Shown here: piece after piece, positions 16,366 through 24,617 of the stretch
How the letters are laid out: each line of letters opens with the position of its first letter
Numbering within the stretch: position 1 is the first letter of the stretch
Origin: Nocardioides pinisoli
GTDB taxonomy: Bacteria; Actinomycetota; Actinomycetes; Propionibacteriales; Nocardioidaceae
Reading direction: 5' to 3'
Length of the DNA: 64,000 bases
NCBI RefSeq assembly: GCF_024199985.1
Contig: NZ_JANARS010000004.1
Location: 62,001-126,000 of the forward strand
Position numbers and translations under genes: made by a program
The notes under the pieces: model-generated
What the model saw: only the letters and a program-made list of their open reading frames with translations
What the model was told of the DNA's origin: nothing
Databases searched by the model: none

Positions 16366-16827
16366 ATGAGCCGGACCATCCAGGTGACCTTCGACGCCCA
16401 CGACCCCGAGGCGCTGTCGCGCTTCTGGGCCGACGCGATGGGCTACGTCAACCCGCCGCCTCCCGGACGTGCGCTCGAGCCGGGACAGGATCCCTTCGAC
16501 GCGTGGCACGACTTCCTCCGCGAGGTGGGCGTGCCGGAGTCGGAGTGGAACTCCGCGTCCGCCGCGCAGGACCCGGACGGGGACGGACCGCGGCTGTTCT
16601 TCCAGCGCGTCCCCGAGGGCAAGTCGGCGAAGAACCGGGTCCACCTCGACCTGCGGGCGGCGCCGGGGCTCGAGGGCGAGGAGCGGATGGCCGCGCTGGA
16701 GGCGGAGTGCGAGCGCCTCGTCGCCCTCGGTGCGTCACGGGTGGAGCGACACGAGCCCGCCCCGCCCATGAGCGCGGGCCACATCGTGATGACCGACCCC
16801 GAGGGCAACGAGTTCTGCCTCGACTGA
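16366..16827 (+). CDS. VOC-family (glyoxalase-like) protein
   Basis: A 153-residue protein of the glyoxalase/bleomycin-resistance fold: TIQVTFDAHDPEALSRFWADAMGY at the N-terminus, LFFQRVPEGKSAKNRVHLDLR in the middle, and HIVMTDPEGNEFCLD at the end. These are the paired beta-alpha-beta-beta-beta modules of the glyoxalase-like group common in actinobacteria, whose substrates are mostly unknown. The 'H-L-D-L' and 'E-F-C' positions could supply metal ligands. I chose ATG 16366 (AGGA eight bases upstream); an in-frame ATG at 16357 is possible. It converges with the dehydrogenase at 16844. Confidence 0.8.
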   Translation: MSRTIQVTFDAHDPEALSRFWADAMGYVNPPPPGRALEPGQDPFDAWHDFLREVGVPESEWNSASAAQDPDGDGPRLFFQRVPEGKSAKNRVHLDLRAAPGLEGEERMAALEAECERLVALGASRVERHEPAPPMSAGHIVMTDPEGNEFCLD

Positions 16828-16843
16828 CCAGCGTCGAGACCGG

Positions 16844-18652
16844 CTACCGCGCGCTGTAGTCGCGGAAGCCGCGACCGGCCTTGCGCCCGAGGTAGCCGGC
16901 CGTCACCAGGTGCTCCAGCAGCGGCGCCGGGGCGAACCCCGGCTCACGGAACTCGAGGTAGAGCTCGCGCTGGATCGCCAGCGACACGTCGTTGCCGACC
17001 ACGTCGAGCAGCTCGAACGGCCCCATCGGCAGCGCGCAGCCCTGCTTCATGGCCGTGTCGATGTCGTCCGCGGTGGCGTAGTGGGCCTCGAGCATCTTCA
17101 CCGCGTCGTTGAGGTAGGGGAAGAGCAGCGCGTTGACGATGAAGCCCGAGCGGTCGCCGCAGCGCACCGCGACCTTGCCGACCTTCTCGCACAGCGCCAG
17201 CACGGTCTCGGTGACCGCCTCGTCGGTGGCGACGGTGGAGACCACCTCGACGAGCTTCATGATCGCGGCCGGGTTGAAGAAGTGCATGCCGATCACGTCC
17301 TGCGGACGCTTCGTCACCCGCGCCATCGAGATGATCGGCAGCGACGAGGTGGTGGTCGCCAGGATGGCGCCCGCCCCGCCACGACCACCCGTGCAGATCT
17401 CGTCGAGGTTCTCGAAGAGCGTGGTCTTGATCGCGAGGTCCTCGGCGATCGCCTCGACCACGAGGTCGACGTCGCGGAGGTCGTCGAGCGAGGTGGTGCC
17501 GCGCACCCGGCCGAGCACCTCGGCCTTCTGCTCCTCGGTCGCCCGGCCCCGCTGGATCTGCTTGTCGAAGTTCTTCGTGATGGTGGCGACGACGCCGTCC
17601 ACCTTGTCCTGGCCGCGGCCGGTGAAGAGCACGTCGTAGCCCGCCTTGGCGAACACCTCGACGATCCCCGAGGCCATCGTCCCGGTGCCGACGACGCCCA
17701 CCAGCCCGATGTCGTGGCGCAGCTGCGGCTTGTCCTCGACGCTCGGGGTCTGGGCGTCGGCGACGACCACCGGGCTGTCGGGCGCCTCGTAGGTGTAGAA
17801 GCCGCGGCCCGACTTGCGACCGAGCAGGCCCGCGGTGACGTACTGCTTGAGGATCGGGGCCGGCGCGTGCAGCCGGTCCCGGCCCTGCTTGTACATCGTG
17901 TCGAGGATCTCGTAGGCCGTGTCGAGGCCGATGAGGTCGAGCAGCGCGAGCGGGCCCATCGGGTAGCCGCAGCCGAAGCGCATGGCGGCGTCGATGTCCT
18001 CGCGCGAGGCGTACTTGCCCTCGTACATCGCGACGGCGTGGTTGAGGTAGCCGAAGAGGAGGGTGTTGGCGATGAAGCCGGCCTTGTCGCCGCAGACGAC
18101 GGGGTTCTTGCCGAGGTCGACCAGCAGCGACTGGACCGCGGCCAGGACGTCGGGCTCGGTGACGACGGTGCGGATGATCTCGACGAGGTTCTGCACCGGC
18201 GCCGGGTTGAAGAAGTGGACGCCCACGACACGGCCGGGGCGGGAGTTGGCGGTCGAGATCTCGGTGACGCTGAGCGAGGACGTGTTCGTCGCGAGGACGG
18301 CGTCGGGGCGGACGATGTCGTCGAGCGCCCGGAAGATCGACTTCTTGACCTCAAGCGACTCGATGACGGCCTCGACCACCAGGTCGGCGTCGGCGAGGTC
18401 CTGCATCTCGGTGGTCAGCGTGATCCGGCCGAGCAGCTCGTCGGCCTGCTCCTGCGTCATCTTCTCGCGCTTGACCGCCCGCCCGGTGGAGTGCTCGAGG
18501 TGCTCGCGGCCGCGCTGGACGGCGGCGTCGTTGACCTCGACACCGATGACCGCGTAGCCGTTGCGGGCGAAGACCTCGGCGATGCCGGCCCCCATGGTGC
18601 CGAGGCCGATGACGCCGACGGTGGAGAACTCGCGGGTAGCCGTGTCAGTCAT
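16844..18652 (-). CDS. Double 3-hydroxybutyryl-CoA dehydrogenase (two fused copies)
   Basis: A 602-residue protein made of two complete 3-hydroxyacyl-CoA dehydrogenases in tandem (about 10-290 and 310-600). Copy 1 has GLGTMGAG for NAD, NTSSLS, HFFNP and CGDKAGFIANTLLF. Copy 2 has GTGTMASG, TTSSLP, HFFNP and CGDRSGFIVNALLF. The catalytic Ser, His and Asn positions are therefore present in both. It converts acetoacetyl-CoA to 3-hydroxybutyryl-CoA or runs in beta-oxidation. Enzymes of this family are usually (S)-specific, so crotonyl-CoA formation would need an (S)-specific enoyl-CoA hydratase, which is not in the window. Single-copy Hbd is about 285 residues. Its start lies 46 bases after the GNAT-MOSC gene. 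Confidence 0.92.
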   Translation of the reverse strand: MTDTATREFSTVGVIGLGTMGAGIAEVFARNGYAVIGVEVNDAAVQRGREHLEHSTGRAVKREKMTQEQADELLGRITLTTEMQDLADADLVVEAVIESLEVKKSIFRALDDIVRPDAVLATNTSSLSVTEISTANSRPGRVVGVHFFNPAPVQNLVEIIRTVVTEPDVLAAVQSLLVDLGKNPVVCGDKAGFIANTLLFGYLNHAVAMYEGKYASREDIDAAMRFGCGYPMGPLALLDLIGLDTAYEILDTMYKQGRDRLHAPAPILKQYVTAGLLGRKSGRGFYTYEAPDSPVVVADAQTPSVEDKPQLRHDIGLVGVVGTGTMASGIVEVFAKAGYDVLFTGRGQDKVDGVVATITKNFDKQIQRGRATEEQKAEVLGRVRGTTSLDDLRDVDLVVEAIAEDLAIKTTLFENLDEICTGGRGGAGAILATTTSSLPIISMARVTKRPQDVIGMHFFNPAAIMKLVEVVSTVATDEAVTETVLALCEKVGKVAVRCGDRSGFIVNALLFPYLNDAVKMLEAHYATADDIDTAMKQGCALPMGPFELLDVVGNDVSLAIQRELYLEFREPGFAPAPLLEHLVTAGYLGRKAGRGFRDYSAR

Positions 18653-18698
18653 GGACGCATGCTCCCATGCCGCCCGCGCCCCGCGGATGTGGGAAGCG

Positions 18699-19793
18699 TC
18701 ACTCCCCCACGGGGTCGGCAGGGCGTACGACGCGGACCTCGTCGCCTGCCCGGACCTGTCCCGGACGCACCACCCGGGCGCACAGGCCGCGCAGGCGCCG
18801 GGGCTTGCCCTCAGGTCCGTTGACGAACGCCAGCGCGTCCTTGCCGAACCGGGCGATGAACTTGCCGCAGCCGTGGTGGGGCTGGTCGGTCACCACGATC
18901 ACCGCGCCCTCGGGACCGCCGATGTGCAGCTCGCTCCAGGCGGGCAGGTTGTCGTGGGACAGGTCGAGGTCGACGAACATCTGGTCGCCGGCCAGCCGCT
19001 CGCGGGAGGGGCCCTGGGCGAGGAACTCGACGACGCGGTGGTTCATCAGGTTGAGCTGCATGTCGGGGTGCGGTGAGCCGTCCGGCGTGCGACGGCTCCC
19101 CCGCTCGGCCCACGTGTCACCCACCAGGCCCTCGGTGACGTCGAGGTGGCCGACGTCGAGCACCTCGCGCGCACCCGCCGCCGGTCGGCGTACGACGGCG
19201 CGCAGCGTGCCGACGTCGCGCGGGCTCGCGTCGATCGCCGGGAGGAAGTCGGCGATCTCGTCGCGGGTGCGATGGGCACGCAGCACGCGTCGCATCCAGA
19301 TCCGGCGACCGTGCCGCGACAGCCCGAGCCGCTCCTCGTCCTCGGAGATCGCGAGCTGGGACGCCGTGCGGGGCTCGTCGTCGGCGAGCTCGGTGAAGCC
19401 GTGGCGGGCGTAGAAGGGTCCGTTCCAGGCGATGTCGGCATAGGTGGTGAGGGTGAGCGAGCCGTGGCCCTTGAGCGTCGCCCGCTCGGCCGCGGCCTCG
19501 AGGAGCGCCGCCCCGATCCCGCGCCGGGCGTGGTCGGGGTGCACCGAGATCTGCGCCAGGTGGGCGTGCGACTCCAGGTCCACCACGTGCGCGAAGCCGA
19601 CCGCGGGGTCGCCCGCGACCAGGATGAAGCCCGGCTCGGACGCCCGCTCGTGCCCGCTGGGGGCCGGGGAGGCCAGGGCGTCGCCGGTGAGGTCGCCCAG
19701 CACCGCCTCGAACATCGGGAGGCCGGCGTCCTCGATCGCGGCGAGCAGCGGGAGGTCACGCGCCCGCGCGGGGCGTACTGCGTGGTCGGTCAC
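18699..19793 (-). CDS. GNAT acetyltransferase - MOSC domain fusion
   Basis: A 364-residue two-domain protein. Residues 1-165 are a GNAT acetyltransferase: [18 protein letters not shown], the acetyl-CoA loop [17 protein letters not shown], and FYARHGF. Residues 190-355 are a MOSC domain: [50 protein letters not shown], and the conserved Cys in [16 protein letters not shown] domains handle sulfur or molybdenum-cofactor transfer (as in YiiM, YcbX and mARC). The frame is continuous between them, so this is a true fusion; the combined function is unknown. The start is GTG at 19793 with TACAGT (19805 to 19800) six bases upstream. It is divergent from nucS with a 24-base gap. Confidence 0.85.
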   Translation of the reverse strand: MTDHAVRPARARDLPLLAAIEDAGLPMFEAVLGDLTGDALASPAPSGHERASEPGFILVAGDPAVGFAHVVDLESHAHLAQISVHPDHARRGIGAALLEAAAERATLKGHGSLTLTTYADIAWNGPFYARHGFTELADDEPRTASQLAISEDEERLGLSRHGRRIWMRRVLRAHRTRDEIADFLPAIDASPRDVGTLRAVVRRPAAGAREVLDVGHLDVTEGLVGDTWAERGSRRTPDGSPHPDMQLNLMNHRVVEFLAQGPSRERLAGDQMFVDLDLSHDNLPAWSELHIGGPEGAVIVVTDQPHHGCGKFIARFGKDALAFVNGPEGKPRRLRGLCARVVRPGQVRAGDEVRVVRPADPVGE

Positions 19794-19799
19794 GAGGTC

Positions 19800-19809
19800 A
19801 CTGTAGATT
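19800..19809. promoter_or_regulatory. Overlapping bidirectional -10 elements, GNAT-MOSC / nucS
   Basis: ACTGTAGATT holds two divergent -10 hexamers: TACAGT on the minus strand (19805 to 19800) and TAGATT on the plus strand (19804-19809). They share the central TA. Each is 6-8 bases from its start codon (19793 minus, 19818 plus), so both mRNAs would be leaderless or nearly so, and polymerase can serve only one side at a time. Confidence 0.55.
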
Positions 19810-19817
19810 CGCCCGTC

Positions 19818-20504
19818 GTGAGGATCGTCGTCGCACGCTGCCAGGTGGACTACGCCGGACGGCTCTCGGCCCACCTGCCGCTCGCCACCCGCGTCCTGAT
19901 GCTGAAGTCGGACGGCTCGGTGCTGATCCACTCCGACGGCGGCTCCTACAAGCCGCTCAACTGGATGTCGCCGCCGTGCACCGTGCGCGAGGGGGTCTCC
20001 GAGGACGGGCAGGCCGAGTGGCTGGTGACCGCGACGAAGTCCGACGACACCCTGCGCATCCTCATCGACGAGGTGCTGCACGACAGCTCGCACGACCTCG
20101 GCGTCGACCCGGGCCTGCAGAAGGACGGCGTGGAGAAGCACCTCCAGGAGCTGCTCGCCGAGCACCCCGCGACCCTCGCCGACGGCCTCACGCTCGTGCG
20201 CCGGGAGTTCATGACGGCGATCGGCCCCGTCGACCTCATGTGCCGTGACGCCGACGGGCTGTCGGTCGCCGTGGAGATCAAGCGGCGCGGCGAGATCGAC
20301 GGCGTCGAGCAGCTCACGCGCTACCTCGAGCTGCTCAACCGCGACCCGATGCTGACCAGCAAGGGACCGGTCCGCGGCATCTACGCCGCCCAGGAGATCA
20401 AGCCCCAGGCGCGCGTCCTCGCCACCGACCGCGGCATCGCCTGCGCCCTCGTCGACTACGACGCGCTCCGCGGGATGGACGACGCCGAGCACCGGCTGTT
20501 CTGA
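19818..20504 (+). CDS. nucS: NucS/EndoMS mismatch endonuclease
   Basis: A 228-residue endonuclease of the non-canonical mismatch repair used by actinobacteria and archaea that lack MutS/MutL. The N-terminal DNA-binding half is [20 protein letters not shown] onward. The C-terminal RecB-like nuclease carries D139 (GPVDL), E153-x-K155 (AVEIKR) and Q165, the PD-(D/E)xK set. The extreme C-terminus, EHRLF, resembles the sliding-clamp binding tail of NucS. It cuts both strands at G-T, G-G and T-T mismatches. I start it at GTG 19818 because the homologous N-terminus begins at VRIVVARC; the frame is open further upstream but runs antisense to the GNAT-MOSC gene. Confidence 0.95.
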   Translation: MRIVVARCQVDYAGRLSAHLPLATRVLMLKSDGSVLIHSDGGSYKPLNWMSPPCTVREGVSEDGQAEWLVTATKSDDTLRILIDEVLHDSSHDLGVDPGLQKDGVEKHLQELLAEHPATLADGLTLVRREFMTAIGPVDLMCRDADGLSVAVEIKRRGEIDGVEQLTRYLELLNRDPMLTSKGPVRGIYAAQEIKPQARVLATDRGIACALVDYDALRGMDDAEHRLF

Positions 20505-20506
20505 TC

Positions 20507-20947
20507 GTGCCCGAGCGCATCTTCCACATCGCGACGGCCGCGGACTGGCGGCGGGCCCTGGACACCGGGTCCTACACCACGTCGACGATCGGGCGCAGCC
20601 TCGAGGAGGAGGGCTTCATCCACGCCAGCCGGCGTGAGCAGGTGCAGGGCGTCTTCGACCGCTACTACCGCGGCGCCGGCGAGCACCTCGTGCTGCTCAC
20701 CATCGACCCGGCGCGGCTCACCGCCGCCGAGGTGCGGGTCGAGCCCGTCGGCGACGACACCTATCCCCACGTCTACGGACCGATCGACCGCGGGGCCGTG
20801 GTCGACGTGACGCCGCTCGACCGGCGCGGGCGGCCCGAGACGCTCATGTCGGTGTGGGTGAAGGGGATGGCCCTGCGCATGGGGCTGGCGCTGCTCGCCA
20901 TGGCCGCTCTGGCCGCCCTCCTGTGGGCGCTCGGGCTCACGCGCTGA
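20507..20947 (+). CDS. DUF952 protein with C-terminal membrane helix
   Basis: A 146-residue protein starting GTG two bases after the nucS stop, so it is co-transcribed with nucS. Residues 1-105 are a DUF952 domain: IFHIATAADWRRAL, EEEGFIHASRREQV, LLTIDPARL and YPHVYGPIDRGAVVDV. DUF952 has an RNA 2'-phosphotransferase/ADP-ribosyltransferase-like fold, but its function is not established. Residues 120-143 form one hydrophobic helix (MGLALLAMAALAALLWALGL), which is not usual for stand-alone DUF952 proteins and would tether it to the membrane. Confidence 0.82.
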   Translation: MPERIFHIATAADWRRALDTGSYTTSTIGRSLEEEGFIHASRREQVQGVFDRYYRGAGEHLVLLTIDPARLTAAEVRVEPVGDDTYPHVYGPIDRGAVVDVTPLDRRGRPETLMSVWVKGMALRMGLALLAMAALAALLWALGLTR

Positions 20948-20978
20948 CCGACCCGGCCGTCCCCCGACCGGCGCCCGG

Positions 20979-21590
20979 TCAGGACAGCTGATGGCCCGCC
21001 CACGACCGGGCCACCCAGCCGTCGGCGTCGGCCTCCAGCGCGACCAGTCCGCCGTTGGGCAGCGGCAGGTCCCGGGTGTGGTCGGGCGCCAGGTTGCGCG
21101 CCAGCAGGGGCAGGACCATGCACATCACCCCGCCGTGGCTGACCACCAGCACCGACTCGCCCCGGTGCGCGTCGGCGACCTCCTCGAGGACGGCTCGGTA
21201 GCGCTCCACCACCTCGACCCCGCTCTCGCCGCCGGGGATCCGGGCGGAGAGGTCGCCGCCCAGCCAGGCCGCGAAGGTCTCCGCGAAGGGGTCGGGATCG
21301 CCCGTGGTCCCGGCCGCGTCGCCGACGCCGAACTCGCGGAGGCCCGTGCGCACCGTCACGTCGGTGCCGAGCCGGGCCGCGACGATCTCCCCGGTCTGCA
21401 CGGCGCGTGACAGGTCGCTCGTCCAGACCCGCGCGATCCGCTCGCCCCGCAGGCGGTCCCCCAGCTCGCGCGACTGCTGGCGTCCGAGCGGGCTCAGCCA
21501 CCCGCCGGCGTCGCTGAGCAGCTCGCTCTCGTAGTCGGCCGCGCCGTGCCGGGCCACGAAGAGCCGGGCCGCGCACTGCAGGTCAGTCAT
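20979..21590 (-). CDS. Histidine-phosphatase family protein (phosphoglycerate-mutase-like)
   Basis: A 203-residue protein with the phosphohistidine signature RHGAADY near the N-terminus (LFVARHGAADYESELLS), LSPLGRQQSRELGDRL, the second Arg in SDLSRAVQTGE, and the catalytic SHGG motif (VLVVSHGGVMCMV). The family removes phosphate from sugars, phosphoglycerate, nucleotides or cofactor precursors; the substrate is unknown. Its ATG lies inside the last codons of the upstream oxidase gene (8-base overlap), implying translational coupling. Confidence 0.9.
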   Translation of the reverse strand: MTDLQCAARLFVARHGAADYESELLSDAGGWLSPLGRQQSRELGDRLRGERIARVWTSDLSRAVQTGEIVAARLGTDVTVRTGLREFGVGDAAGTTGDPDPFAETFAAWLGGDLSARIPGGESGVEVVERYRAVLEEVADAHRGESVLVVSHGGVMCMVLPLLARNLAPDHTRDLPLPNGGLVALEADADGWVARSWAGHQLS

Positions 21591-22488
21591 CGACGAGCTC
21601 CACGACGGCGTCCGCGCACCCCCACGAGAGGGTGACGCCCGCACCCCCGTGGCCGTAGCAGTGCACGACCGCACCCTCGCGCTCGAGGCGTACGCCGGGA
21701 CGGACCGGCCGCAGCCCGACCTTGTGCCGCAGCACCCGGGCCCCCTCGAGCTGGGGGACCAGCGCCGTGGCGCGGTGGAGCACCTGGTCGGCGACGTCGG
21801 GGTCGGGCGTGCGCGACCACTCCCCCTCCACCTCGGTGCCGCCGACGACGATCTCGCGGGTGCGTGGCACCACGTAGGTCAGGCCGTCGCGGTCGAGGGT
21901 CCAGCGGTCGAGGCCGACCTGCTCCACGACGACCACCTGACCGCGCACGGGGGTCACGGACGGGTCGGCGCCGAAGTGCCGGGCGCCGAGCCCCGTGGCG
22001 TTGACGACCAGGCTGCCGTCGTCGGGCAGGGCGGACAGGTTCATCCGCGTCAGCGTGCCGCCCAGCTCGTCGACGCGTGCCACCAGCCACCGCAGGAAGA
22101 CCGGCATGTCGACGATCGGGCTGACGAAGGTCCAGCCGTCGGGGTAGCCGGGCGGCAACGCAGTCTCCCGGTCGAGCGACGGCACCGCACCGCGCCACCA
22201 CGGGTCGGGCTGGCGCTCGCGCAGCACCTCGGTGCCGGTGAGCATCCGCACCCCCGTCCGCTCGTCGTCCGCGAGCGAGGCGAAGACGTCGTAGGCGACC
22301 TTCCCCCACGCCGTCACCCGGTCCTGCGGGAAGGCGCGGTAGGGATACCAGAGGGCGGCGGCCACGGCCGACGTCGTCTCGAGCGGGAGGTCACGGGCGA
22401 CGATGTCCACCCGATGACCGGCCTCGAGCAGCCGCACCGCGCAGGTCAGTCCGACGACCCCGGCCCCGACGACGATCACACGCCCCAT
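21583..22488 (-). CDS. FAD-dependent D-amino-acid oxidase family protein
   Basis: A 301-residue flavoprotein. It begins with the dinucleotide motif VIVVGAGVVGLTCAVRLLEAGH and carries DAAO-family segments: AALWYPYRAFP near the flavin, VVNATGLGA, LTYVVPRTREIVVGGTE, LRPVRPGVRLE and the C-terminal FAD-binding HGGAGVTLSWGCA. It would oxidise a D-amino acid to the imino acid with release of H2O2. It is slightly shorter than the eukaryotic enzymes (about 340). It is followed without gap by the phosphatase gene. The ATG at 22488 starts exactly at the Rossmann strand. Confidence 0.9.
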   Translation of the reverse strand: MGRVIVVGAGVVGLTCAVRLLEAGHRVDIVARDLPLETTSAVAAALWYPYRAFPQDRVTAWGKVAYDVFASLADDERTGVRMLTGTEVLRERQPDPWWRGAVPSLDRETALPPGYPDGWTFVSPIVDMPVFLRWLVARVDELGGTLTRMNLSALPDDGSLVVNATGLGARHFGADPSVTPVRGQVVVVEQVGLDRWTLDRDGLTYVVPRTREIVVGGTEVEGEWSRTPDPDVADQVLHRATALVPQLEGARVLRHKVGLRPVRPGVRLEREGAVVHCYGHGGAGVTLSWGCADAVVELVDD

Positions 22489-22535
22489 GGGGGCAGTGTG
22501 TCAGCCTCCGGCGCCGGCCAGGCGGAGGTCGGGCC

Positions 22536-24581
22536 TCAGCCCTCCTCGTCCAGGCCGTGGGCGGCCCGGATCACGTCCACGAAGCCGCCCATGATCTCGG
22601 TCAGCCCGAAGTCCTTGGGCGTGTAGACCGCGGCGACCCCGCGCTCGATCAGCGCCCGGGCGTCGGAGCCCGGGATGATCCCGCCGACGATGACCGGGAC
22701 GTCCCCGAGCCCGGCCGCCTCGAGCCCGTCGAGCACGTCGGGCACCAGCTCCATGTGCGAGCCGGAGAGGATCGAGAGGCCGACGAGGTGCACGTCCTCG
22801 GCCACGGCGGCCGCGACGATCTGCTCCGGGGTGAGCCGGATGCCCTGGTAGATCACCTCGAAACCGGCGTCGCGGGCACGCACGGCGACCTGCTCGGCGC
22901 CGTTGGAGTGACCGTCGAGCCCCGGCTTGCCGACCAGCACCCGCAGCCGGCCGCCCAGCTCCTCACCGGTCGCCCGCACCCGCTCGCGCACGGCGGCCAG
23001 CTCGGCGCCGGCCGACCCCGCGTCCGACACCGCGCCGACCGCTCCGCTGACGCCGGTCGGCGCACGGAACTCGCCGAAGACCCCGCGCAGCGTGCCGGCC
23101 CACTCCCCCGTCGTCGCGCCGGCCCGGGCCGCGACGAGGGTGGCGTGCATGAGGTTGGCGTCGGTCTTGGCCGCCGCGGCGAGCGCGTCGAGCGCCTCGC
23201 GGACCTCGGTCTCGTCACGCTGGGCCTTCCACGCCTCGAGGCTGGCCAGCGCCGCGCGCTCGGCCTCCGGGTCGGCGGCCTGGATCGCGGCGTCGAGGTC
23301 GGCGGTCAGCGGCGACGGCTCGGTGGTCTCGAACCGGTTGACCCCGACGATGACGTCCTCACCGGACTCGATGCGCGCGCGGCGGGCGGCGTGGGCGGAC
23401 ACGAGGTTCTGCTTCATGTAGCCCGACTCGACGGCGGCGATGGCGCCGCCCATCGCCTGGACCCGGTCGATCTCGGCGCGGGCGCCCTCGACGAGCTCTG
23501 CCACCTTGGCCTCGATGACGTGGCTGCCGGCGAAGATGTCGTCGTACTCGAGCAGGTCGGACTCGAACGCGAGCACCTGCTGGAAGCGCAGCGACCACTG
23601 CTGGTCCCACGGCCGCGGCAGGCCGAGCGCCTCGTTCCACGCCGGCAGCTGCACCGCCCGCGCCCGGGCGTCCTTGGACAGCGTCACGCCGAGCATCTCC
23701 AGCACGATGCGCTGGACGTTGTTCTCCGGCTGGGCCTCGGTGAGGCCGAGCGAGTTGACCTGCACGCCGTAGCGGAAGCGGCGCATCTTCGGGTCCTGCA
23801 CGCCGTAGCGCTCGTGCGTGATCTCGTCCCACAGCTGCACGAAGGCCCGCATCTTGCAGGTCTCCTCGATGAACCGGACGCCGGCGTTGACGAAGAACGA
23901 GATGCGGCCCACGACCTTCTCGAAGTCGTCCTCGGAGACCTGGCCGGAGCTCCTGACCTGGTCGAGGACGGCGATCGCGGTGCACATTGCGTAGGCCAGC
24001 TCCTGCACGGGCGTCGCACCGGCCTCCTGCAGGTGGTAGCTGCAGATGTTGATCGGGTTCCACTTCGGGATCTCGTGGACCGTGTAGGCGATCATGTCGC
24101 CGATCAGGCGCAGCGAGGCCTCCGGCCCGAAGACGTAGGTGCCCCGGGACAGGTACTCCTTGATGATGTCGTTCTGGGTCGTGCCGGCCAGCAGGTGGGC
24201 GACCTCGTCGGGCGCGAGGTCGGGGTTCTGCTCCTCGGCGACGACCTGGTACATCGCCAGCAGCCACATGGCCGTCGCGTTGATCGTCATCGAGGTGTTC
24301 ATCTCGGTGAGCGGGATGTCGGCGAAGAGCTTGCGCATCTCGCCCAGGTGCGGGACCGGTACGCCGACCTTGCCGACCTCGCCCCGGCTCAGCGGGCTGT
24401 CGGGGTCGTAGCCGGTCTGCGTCGGCAGGTCGAAGGCCACGCTGAGCCCGGTCTGCCCCTTGGCCAGGTTGGTGCGGTAGAGCGCGTTGGACGCCTCGGC
24501 CGTGGAGTGGCCGGCGTAGGTGCGCATCACCCACGGGCGGTCCTTCTGGTGGACCGCGGGCGTGGCCGGAGATTCCGTCAT
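22536..24581 (-). CDS. ecm: Ethylmalonyl-CoA mutase (MeaA-type), B12-dependent
   Basis: A 681-residue coenzyme-B12 mutase. The N-terminal TIM-barrel domain (about 1-520) starts DRPWVMRTYAGHSTAEASNALYRTN and has FDLPTQTGYD, ITINATAMW and NICSYHLQEAGA. The C-terminal B12-binding domain (about 540-681) has LDGHSNGAEQ, the DxHxxG cobalt-ligand motif. 'Protein MeaA' is the ethylmalonyl-CoA mutase that converts (2R)-ethylmalonyl-CoA to (2S)-methylsuccinyl-CoA; the opening YAGHSTAEASN is typical of it and differs from methylmalonyl-CoA mutase. It works downstream of Ccr and the epimerase, with MeaB and PduO supporting the cofactor. TACTGT ends six bases before the ATG (leaderless), and the candidate operator at 24602-24617 covers the -35. 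Confidence 0.93.
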   Translation of the reverse strand: MTESPATPAVHQKDRPWVMRTYAGHSTAEASNALYRTNLAKGQTGLSVAFDLPTQTGYDPDSPLSRGEVGKVGVPVPHLGEMRKLFADIPLTEMNTSMTINATAMWLLAMYQVVAEEQNPDLAPDEVAHLLAGTTQNDIIKEYLSRGTYVFGPEASLRLIGDMIAYTVHEIPKWNPINICSYHLQEAGATPVQELAYAMCTAIAVLDQVRSSGQVSEDDFEKVVGRISFFVNAGVRFIEETCKMRAFVQLWDEITHERYGVQDPKMRRFRYGVQVNSLGLTEAQPENNVQRIVLEMLGVTLSKDARARAVQLPAWNEALGLPRPWDQQWSLRFQQVLAFESDLLEYDDIFAGSHVIEAKVAELVEGARAEIDRVQAMGGAIAAVESGYMKQNLVSAHAARRARIESGEDVIVGVNRFETTEPSPLTADLDAAIQAADPEAERAALASLEAWKAQRDETEVREALDALAAAAKTDANLMHATLVAARAGATTGEWAGTLRGVFGEFRAPTGVSGAVGAVSDAGSAGAELAAVRERVRATGEELGGRLRVLVGKPGLDGHSNGAEQVAVRARDAGFEVIYQGIRLTPEQIVAAAVAEDVHLVGLSILSGSHMELVPDVLDGLEAAGLGDVPVIVGGIIPGSDARALIERGVAAVYTPKDFGLTEIMGGFVDVIRAAHGLDEEG

Positions 24582-24587
24582 GGCGAC

Positions 24588-24617
24588 ACAGTAGGACGAC
24601 GGTTACCCGTCAGTCAC
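24588..24617 (-). promoter_or_regulatory. ecm promoter and candidate operator
   Basis: TACTGT (24593 to 24588 on the minus strand) is a -10 placed six bases before the ecm ATG. Upstream, GTTACCCGTCAGTCAC (24602-24617, plus-strand reading) is an inverted repeat GTTAC-N6-GTCAC that covers the expected -35. It matches the ccr element at 6195-6210 in 11 of 16 positions. A common regulator is inferred. Confidence 0.45.

Noticed and set aside
19146..19817. Upstream extension of nucS antisense to the GNAT-MOSC gene
   Set aside because: The NucS N-terminus by homology starts at 19818, a promoter lies directly before it, and the GNAT-MOSC gene occupies the other strand.
19794..20492. N-terminal extension of the GNAT-MOSC frame across nucS
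   Set aside because: The GNAT fold starts right after GTG 19793; the extension has no domain and overlaps nucS.
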